39,532 bases of DNA, taken from JAOSJT01 sp035914695. GTDB lineage: Bacteria > Bacteroidota > Ignavibacteria > SZUA-365. The notes beneath the pieces were generated by a model. That model saw nothing but the letters and a program-made list of their open reading frames with translations. It was not told the DNA's origin and did not search any database. This document shows, one piece after another, positions 34,886 to 39,532 of the stretch. The stretch lies in assembly GCA_035914695.1 (NCBI GenBank), contig JAMIQH010000239.1, positions 1 to 39,532 on the forward strand, written 5' to 3'. Made by a program: the position numbers and the translations under genes. Numbering within the stretch: position 1 is the first letter of the stretch; each line of letters begins with the position of its first letter.

Positions 34886-34995
34886 CGCGGCGCGATCTCC
34901 TTTGCTGAGGCGCCGCGCATTGGAGGCGCTTGTGGATTTTGTGCGCGGGCGAATTCCCGTATCTTGCTCCACGCAACATTTCAATAGGAGTAGTC

Positions 34996-35367
34996 ATGAA
35001 TCTCGGCGCGTTTTCCGTCAGTCTGTCCGTGAAGGATATAGAAGCATCGAAGCGTTTTTACCAGACCCTCGGTTTTTCCGTGTTCGGCGGCGACCGGGAG
35101 CAGAATTGGTTGATCATGAAAAATGGCGACCACATCATCGGACTGTTTCAGGGCATGTTCGAAGGCAACATCCTCACCTTCAATCCCGGTTGGGGCCAGG
35201 ACGCGCAGCCGATGGACGAGTTCACCGACGTGCGCGTCTTGCAGCGCCACCTCAAGGAAGCGGGCCTCTCTCTGATGAGCGAAGCCGACGAACAGAGCAG
35301 CGGTCCCGCGAGCTTCATGCTGTCCGATCCCGACGGCAACGTGATTCTCGTGGATCAGCATCGGTGA
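34996..35367 (+). CDS. VOC-family (glyoxalase/bleomycin-resistance) protein
   Basis: 123 residues from the ATG at 34996 with AGGAG. The two beta-alpha-beta-beta-beta modules are FSVSLSVKDIEASKRFYQTLGF and the C-terminal SFMLSDPDGNVILVDQH. The first metal position is Ser rather than His, so metal binding at the usual site is doubtful. Possibly a small-molecule binding or modification enzyme; the substrate is unknown. Confidence 0.87.
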   Translation: MNLGAFSVSLSVKDIEASKRFYQTLGFSVFGGDREQNWLIMKNGDHIIGLFQGMFEGNILTFNPGWGQDAQPMDEFTDVRVLQRHLKEAGLSLMSEADEQSSGPASFMLSDPDGNVILVDQHR

Positions 35368-35679
35368 GGGCGGTGTAGCGACTGCTTGGAGGAATGGTGG
35401 ATGGTGGTCATGAGTACTGCCTTTTGGGCACTATTCGTCGATCCGGCCGTAGCCGTAACGGAGATCGGATTGGTGCTTGACACGGGGATTCCATCGGTGT
35501 ATGTTTTGGCAGCACGTCGGCGCCTACGCATGATTTGTACATTCAAGGAATGCGTGCACGCAATCATCGGGAAGCTCGTCCACTGTCAGTACGTCACTGC
35601 CGCCATGGGCCGCTTATAGGTAGTATCGAATCGGGTGAGTCTTCGAGTCGTGTTCCGGTTTTTGTCGAGGAGAGCAACC
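35368..35679. other. upstream region of the restriction-modification genes
   Basis: 312 bp. A 77-codon open frame (35386-35619) resembles no family I know, and the promoter lies within it, so I do not call it. No controller (C) protein gene is present. Confidence 0.45.
35477..35505 (+). promoter_or_regulatory. sigma70-type promoter of the restriction-modification operon
   Basis: Perfect TTGACA at 35477-35482, 17-bp spacer, TATGTT at 35500-35505. This is the best -35 box in an intergenic part of the window. The leader to the methyltransferase start would be about 170 nt. Confidence 0.5.
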
Positions 35680-37164
35680 TTGCAGTCGTCGGTCGAAAAA
35701 AACAGATTGGCTCTTTCGAGAAGCACAGACGCGGGTAAGAAGTCGCGGCTGGGTCAGTTCCTCACTCCGGAGCGAATAGCGACCTTCATGGCGGGATTGT
35801 TTCCTGCTGGCGAGGGATCTTGTCGGTTGCTTGATGCGGGCGCAGGGATAGGTTCACTCTCCGCCGCCTTTCTGGAGAGGTGGCGTAGCGGTGATTTTCG
35901 ATTCACCGACCTTGAAGTCGATGCGTATGAAGTCGATCCGTCGTTGATCGAAATACTGTTTCAAACACTCAACGCATACGCGGCCGAGGGCAAAGTCACC
36001 AGCAGAGTTCGCGCTGTTGATTACATCCATGCTGCAGTTGACTCGTTGTCACAGACCTTGTTCTCGAATCCACCCGTGAGCTACACGCACGCGATTCTCA
36101 ATCCACCCTATAAAAAAATTGGTAGCAATTCGGCGTACCGGCTTGCATTGCGACGCGTGGGTATCGAAGCGGTGAATCTTTACAACGCCTTCGTCGCTTT
36201 GGCTCTGGCGCAACTCACATCGGGCGGACACATGGTGGCGATAATCCCGAGGAGTTTCTGCGACGGTCCCTATTACCGACCGTTCAGAGAGTACGTGTTG
36301 AAACATGCCGCAATTCAACACATTCATCTCTTCGGTTCGCGAAACACCGCCTTCAAAGACGATGCTGTGCTTCAGGAAAATGTCATTCTCCACCTCCAGC
36401 GTGGTGTCACGCAGGGTCCGGTGACAGTATCCATCTCCACGGACGACACATTTTCCGATCTCTACCACCATCGTCATCCGTTTGATCGCATCGTGTTTCC
36501 GGACGATATCGAGCGTTTCATCCATATTCCGCTTTCACCTGAATACGGAATCCTGGAGCGAATGGACGGTGTGTGTTTTACCTTGGAGGATTTGGGCCTG
36601 TCGGTCTCGACCGGTCCTGTGGTGGATTTCCGATTGAAGGAGCATCTGCGATCGATGCCTGCTGAGGGTACGGTACCGTTGCTTTATCCGGGACATATTA
36701 TCGGTGGAAAAGTCCATTGGCCACTGGAGGGTATGAAAAAAGCCAATGCTATAGCATGCAACCAGCAAACGCGTAAATGGCTGTATCCCGTTGGCGATTA
36801 TTGCGTTGTGCGACGCTTCTCGGCCAAAGAGGAGAAACGTCGTGTCGTCGCAGGCGTGGTTGAAGCCGATGCTTTCGAACAGGTTGCTCATCTCGGCTTC
36901 GAGAATCACCTGAATGTTTTCCATACTGAACGTAGAGGGCTGACGAAACCAATGGCTTATGGGTTGATGCTCTACCTCAACACCACGGCATTTGACGAAG
37001 CATTTCGGAGATTCAATGGACATACGCAGGTGAATGCGACCGACCTCCGCCTCATGAACTATCCCAGTCGCGAGGTGTTGATCCGACTTGGAGAATGGGC
37101 GATGACTCGGTCGACGTTGACTCAGGCGGCCATGGATGACCGCTTCGATGAGGAGATGGCATGA
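35680..37164 (+). CDS. BsuBI/PstI-type N6-adenine DNA methyltransferase
   Basis: 494 residues from a TTG at 35680, favoured by the AGGAGA site five bases upstream; a GTG at 35635 is in frame without one. Conserved N-terminal GQFLTP (25-30), AdoMet motif I LDAGAGIG (51-58) and the catalytic NPPY (141-144) identify a gamma-type adenine methylase of the Eco57I/PstI kind. It modifies host DNA so that the partner endonuclease does not cut it. The overlap with the next gene is 4 bp. GC content is visibly lower than in flanking genes (about 50% in sampled lines), which fits horizontal acquisition. Confidence 0.9.
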   Translation: MQSSVEKNRLALSRSTDAGKKSRLGQFLTPERIATFMAGLFPAGEGSCRLLDAGAGIGSLSAAFLERWRSGDFRFTDLEVDAYEVDPSLIEILFQTLNAYAAEGKVTSRVRAVDYIHAAVDSLSQTLFSNPPVSYTHAILNPPYKKIGSNSAYRLALRRVGIEAVNLYNAFVALALAQLTSGGHMVAIIPRSFCDGPYYRPFREYVLKHAAIQHIHLFGSRNTAFKDDAVLQENVILHLQRGVTQGPVTVSISTDDTFSDLYHHRHPFDRIVFPDDIERFIHIPLSPEYGILERMDGVCFTLEDLGLSVSTGPVVDFRLKEHLRSMPAEGTVPLLYPGHIIGGKVHWPLEGMKKANAIACNQQTRKWLYPVGDYCVVRRFSAKEEKRRVVAGVVEADAFEQVAHLGFENHLNVFHTERRGLTKPMAYGLMLYLNTTAFDEAFRRFNGHTQVNATDLRLMNYPSREVLIRLGEWAMTRSTLTQAAMDDRFDEEMA

Positions 37165-38123
37165 GAGAAAACAAGAAAACCCGTCACATCAAAGCGGCCA
37201 TCGGTATTTTAGCGTCGCTTGGTTTCCCGCGAGAACAGATGAACGAGCGGTCGGCACTGTGTTTACTTGCTATAGCGAACCTGAAGCCCGGGGCACCATG
37301 GCATCTGGCCGAACAACCACTCATGGGTATCACGCCGATCATGGATTGGATACGGTTGCATTACGGCAAAAACTACGCACCGAACACACGTGAAACCATC
37401 CGTCGCCAGACCATGCATCAATTTCTCGATGCGGGATTGGTGATGTACAATCCTGATCAGCCCGACCGACCGGTGAACAGTCCCAAGGCGGTGTACCAGT
37501 TGCATCGTTGCGCACTCGATCTGTTGCGAGCCTTCGGGTCGAAGGATTGGGATAGATTGTTGGAACAGTATCTCGCAGAGAGGGGGACGTTGAGAGCGCG
37601 CTACGCGCGTGCACGTAGCCATAACATGGTGCCAGTGACTATCGCACCTCGGAAAAGGATCAAGCTAAGCCCGGGTGATCATAGCAAGTTGATAAAAGCG
37701 GTCATTGAAGAATTCGCACCGAGATTCGCTCCGGGAAGCACATTGGTTTACGTCGGCGACACCGGCGACAAGTGGGGGTATTTCGACGCGAAAGCGTTGG
37801 ATCGTCTCGGGGTTCATGTGCAGTCGCATGGGAAAATGCCGGATGTCGTGCTCCATTACACTGCCGAGAACTGGCTGTTGCTCATAGAGTCGGTGAGTAG
37901 TCACGGCCCGGTGGACAGCAAGAGGCATTTCGAACTCGCGACGTTGTTTGCCACGGCGACAGCCGGACTCGTGTTTGTCACCGCCTTCCCGAATCGTGCG
38001 ATAATGAGCCGATATCTCGGTGAAATCGCGTGGGAAACCGAGGTGTGGGTGGCGGACGCCCCGTCCCACCTTATACACTTCAATGGTGATCGCTTTCTCG
38101 GTCCGCACGAGAGGTCTCAATAA
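37161..38123 (+). CDS. BsuBI/PstI-family type II restriction endonuclease
   Basis: 320 residues, start overlapping the methyltransferase stop. The N-terminal part (AAIGILASLGFPREQMNERSA, then GITPIMDWIRLHYGKNYAPNTRETIRRQTMHQFLDAG) is the helical domain typical of BsuBI/PstI enzymes. The C-terminal nuclease domain has a PD-(D/E)xK-like core: PD at 227-228, ES at 243-244 and K254 (MPDVV, LLIESVSSHG, DSKRHFE). Family members cut CTGCAG, but the specificity here is not proven. Both genes look intact, so the system is probably functional. Confidence 0.9.
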   Translation: MRENKKTRHIKAAIGILASLGFPREQMNERSALCLLAIANLKPGAPWHLAEQPLMGITPIMDWIRLHYGKNYAPNTRETIRRQTMHQFLDAGLVMYNPDQPDRPVNSPKAVYQLHRCALDLLRAFGSKDWDRLLEQYLAERGTLRARYARARSHNMVPVTIAPRKRIKLSPGDHSKLIKAVIEEFAPRFAPGSTLVYVGDTGDKWGYFDAKALDRLGVHVQSHGKMPDVVLHYTAENWLLLIESVSSHGPVDSKRHFELATLFATATAGLVFVTAFPNRAIMSRYLGEIAWETEVWVADAPSHLIHFNGDRFLGPHERSQ

Positions 38124-38153
38124 CGTGATCGCGCTTTAGTCGGAGGGGCTTTA

Positions 38154-38504
38154 ATGATGCATTTCGCCACGCACGAGGAATACATCGCCGCCGCGGCCGA
38201 GGAGTTGCAGCCGATACTGCGAAGCATACAGGACGAGGTGGAACGCGCCGTGCCGCAAGCCACGCGCTGCATCAGCTACAATCTTCCGGCGTATCGGGCC
38301 GGCAAGGTGTTCTTCTATTTCGCCGCGTTCAAGCAGCACATCGGCATTTACCCTCCCGTGCGTTGGGACGAGACATTGATCGAGGAACTCACACCCTTTC
38401 GCAATGAAAAGGGGAATCTCCGCTTCCCATTGTCCAAACCCATCCCCCTGGAACTCATCGGCCGCATCGCCCGCACGCTGGCCCGGGAGATCGCGGGAGC
38501 GTGA
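38154..38504 (+). CDS. DUF1801 (YdhG-like) family protein
   Basis: 116 residues; GGAGG upstream of the ATG at 38154 (a second ATG follows directly). The conserved DUF1801 pattern is visible: ILRSIQDEVERAVPQATRCISYNLPAYRAGKVFFYFAAFKQHIGIYP and the C-terminal GNLRFPLSKPIPLELIGRIARTLARE. The family includes the iron chaperone frataxin-like Fra/YdhG proteins, and its role is otherwise poorly known. Confidence 0.87.
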   Translation: MMHFATHEEYIAAAAEELQPILRSIQDEVERAVPQATRCISYNLPAYRAGKVFFYFAAFKQHIGIYPPVRWDETLIEELTPFRNEKGNLRFPLSKPIPLELIGRIARTLAREIAGA

Positions 38505-38614
38505 AGCCCCGCCGGGAAGCGGTGCCACGAGTGAAGCGCCAGCGCTTTCAATAAAAGACGATTCCTCCTATATTCCTTCTTTACACGTTCGATACAACGA
38601 GAAAGGACAGGAAT

Positions 38615-39058
38615 ATGGCAGGTGGGACAGTGCAACTGCATCGCGTGCTGCGCACGCGACCGGAGAAAATCTATCGCGCATTTCTGGAGCCGGCGGCTAT
38701 GTGCAAATGGCTTCCGCCGAAGGGCTTCACCGGCGAGGTGCAGCATGCCGACGCCCGCGTGGGAGGGACGTATCGCATGTCCTTCACCAATTTCTCCACG
38801 GGGCAGGCGCATTCCTTCGGCGGAGAGTATGTGGAACTCGTACCGCATGAACGCTTGCGCTACATCGACCGCTTCGACGATCCGAATCTGCCCGGCGAAA
38901 TGGAGGTGACGGTGGAATTGAAGGCGGTGTCCTGCGGCACGGAGTTGCGCATCACGCAGAGCGGTATTCCCGATATCATCCCGGTGCATGATTGCTACCT
39001 GGGTTGGCAGGAATCCCTCGACGCATTGGCGGCGCTGGTGGAGGCGGAAATTCCCTGA
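38615..39058 (+). CDS. SRPBCC/AHSA1-family protein
   Basis: 147 residues; GGACAGG lies upstream of the ATG at 38615. The START-like helix-grip fold of the AHSA1 group is visible: HRVLRTRPEKIYRAFLEPAAMCKWLPPKGFTGEV, then GGEYVELVPHERLRYIDRFDDPNLPGEMEVTVEL, and the final long helix GWQESLDALAALVE. It probably binds a hydrophobic ligand; no enzymatic residues can be assigned. It is near the DUF1801 gene on the same strand, 110 bp downstream. Confidence 0.87.
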   Translation: MAGGTVQLHRVLRTRPEKIYRAFLEPAAMCKWLPPKGFTGEVQHADARVGGTYRMSFTNFSTGQAHSFGGEYVELVPHERLRYIDRFDDPNLPGEMEVTVELKAVSCGTELRITQSGIPDIIPVHDCYLGWQESLDALAALVEAEIP

Positions 39059-39100
39059 TCCCACGGGCGCGTTTTCGACAGTTACAAATGCTCTGGGACG

Positions 39101-39157
39101 CTATGCATACACCATCGGTTCCGAGGAATCGATAATAGTAGAGAGGGTGATGCATAG
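39101..39157. repeat. nested inverted repeat, possible stem-loop
   Basis: Outer arms CTATGCATACACC (39101-39113) and GGTGATGCATAG (39146-39157) match except for one inserted base. Inside are ATCGGTTCC (39114-39122) and GGAATCGAT (39125-39133), complementary apart from one wobble pair. The surrounding 39059-39325 holds no gene I can support. Confidence 0.55.
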
Positions 39158-39269
39158 AAGCTTGCGGAGGGAGGAGGTGCAGTTCAAGCGTTTCCTTCCA
39201 CTCGGGTAAGCTTATACTGTCCGTAGCGGTCCGTGTGCGACGCGATGTTGCCTGTTGGCGGTCACAGGT

Positions 39270-39304
39270 TGTGCAAATCGAAAGTTCAACTTCCGTTTTG
39301 CACA
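39270..39304. repeat. 35-bp near-perfect palindrome
   Basis: It begins TGTGCAAA and ends TTTGCACA. Fifteen of 17 base pairs match around a single central base, with AAGTT-C-AACTT at the middle. It lies 21 bp before the DUF4143 fragment and has no T-tract. Confidence 0.85.
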
Positions 39305-39325
39305 GACTTACCGTACCATCCCGCT

Positions 39326-39532
39326 ATGATCACTCGAGATATCACCCGGGAGCTGCTGCGATCCGCCGCCTTTCTGCTCGGTATTCATACGAAGGAGCAA
39401 GCTTCCCGCGACCCTCTGCGGGGAAATCTTTACGAGAACCTCGTTATCGCCGACATCATGAAGGCCGCGCTCAATAAGGGAATCAGGCCCGAGATGTATT
39501 TCTTCCGGGATTCCCACGGCAACGAGATCGAT
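39326..39532 (+). pseudogene. DUF4143 domain fragment of an ATP-binding protein, runs off the window
   Basis: 69 codons to the right edge. LLGIHTKEQASRDPLRGNLYENLVIADIMK and MYFFRDSHGNEID match the DUF4143 C-terminal domain that normally follows an N-terminal AAA ATPase domain in proteins of about 400 residues. The ATPase part should lie in the preceding bases but is absent: upstream in-frame codons back to an ATG at 39245 give no P-loop and run through the palindrome. No ribosome site precedes either ATG. It therefore looks like a truncated remnant, although the window edge hides its end. DUF4143 ATPases are common, poorly understood proteins in this group. Confidence 0.7.

Noticed and set aside
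35386..35619. Small open frame of 77 codons before the methyltransferase
   Set aside because: No recognisable helix-turn-helix or family; the likely promoter of the restriction-modification genes lies inside it.
13860..36037. Avoidance of CTGCAG as a sign of long residence of the PstI-like system
   Set aside because: Several CTGCAG sites remain, for example at 13860, 18706 and 36032 (inside the methyltransferase gene), so no avoidance can be claimed.

Overview
The window is about 39.5 kb of GC-rich bacterial chromosome. It most likely comes from the Bacteroidota/Chlorobiota/Ignavibacteriota (FCB) group. The evidence is a secreted subtilase (21311-23239) ending in a type IX secretion (Por) sorting domain, many lipoproteins with typical lipoboxes, a triple PpiC/SurA cluster next to a MoxR ATPase and a BatA-like VWA protein, and few obvious -35/-10 promoters. 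Most genes nevertheless have clear AGGAG-type ribosome binding sites. The phylum is an inference; there is no rRNA in the window. I saw no CRISPR array and no intact insertion sequence.

Layout. 1-11.8 kb is mixed housekeeping: a small membrane-anchored protein, two secreted peptidases (M14 and S9) on +, then uvrB, a Bax-inhibitor-1 family membrane protein, a lipoprotein with PEGHPPV repeats and tRNA-Val on -, followed by a small EthD-like protein, rdgB and two lipoproteins. 12.0-25.4 kb is one long + strand array: two tandem three-domain PpiC foldases, a SurA-type foldase, a catalytic M16 protease, its non-catalytic M16 partner, a MoxR ATPase, a T9SS-secreted subtilase and a membrane VWA protein. 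The M16/M16/MoxR genes overlap by 4 bp each. This reads as an envelope protein folding, proteolysis and secretion module.

25.5-29.3 kb (-) holds nikR-cbiQ-cbiO, an ECF metal transporter core plus nickel regulator with no substrate-binding component, and two envelope proteins. 29.5-30.8 kb is a DUF389 membrane protein. 30.9-32.1 kb is a broken hicAB toxin-antitoxin locus: hicA has lost its start codon and is separated from hicB by about 475 bp of repeats. 32.2-35.4 kb has tRNA-Glu, an MBL hydrolase, a cupin, a PadR regulator with a clear operator/promoter and a coupled TauE/SafE permease, and a VOC protein. 35.5-38.1 kb is a BsuBI/PstI-type restriction-modification pair with its own promoter and visibly lower GC, probably acquired. 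38.1-39.5 kb has a DUF1801 protein, an AHSA1-like protein, two inverted-repeat structures (one a 35-bp near-perfect palindrome) and the beginning of a DUF4143 fragment lacking its ATPase half.

Most noteworthy: the coupled M16-M16-MoxR unit inside the foldase array, a missing canonical start codon for the catalytic M16 gene, the split hicAB with 40-bp direct repeats and inverted octamer arrays, the palindrome beside the truncated DUF4143 gene, and the PadR operator laid over its promoter.
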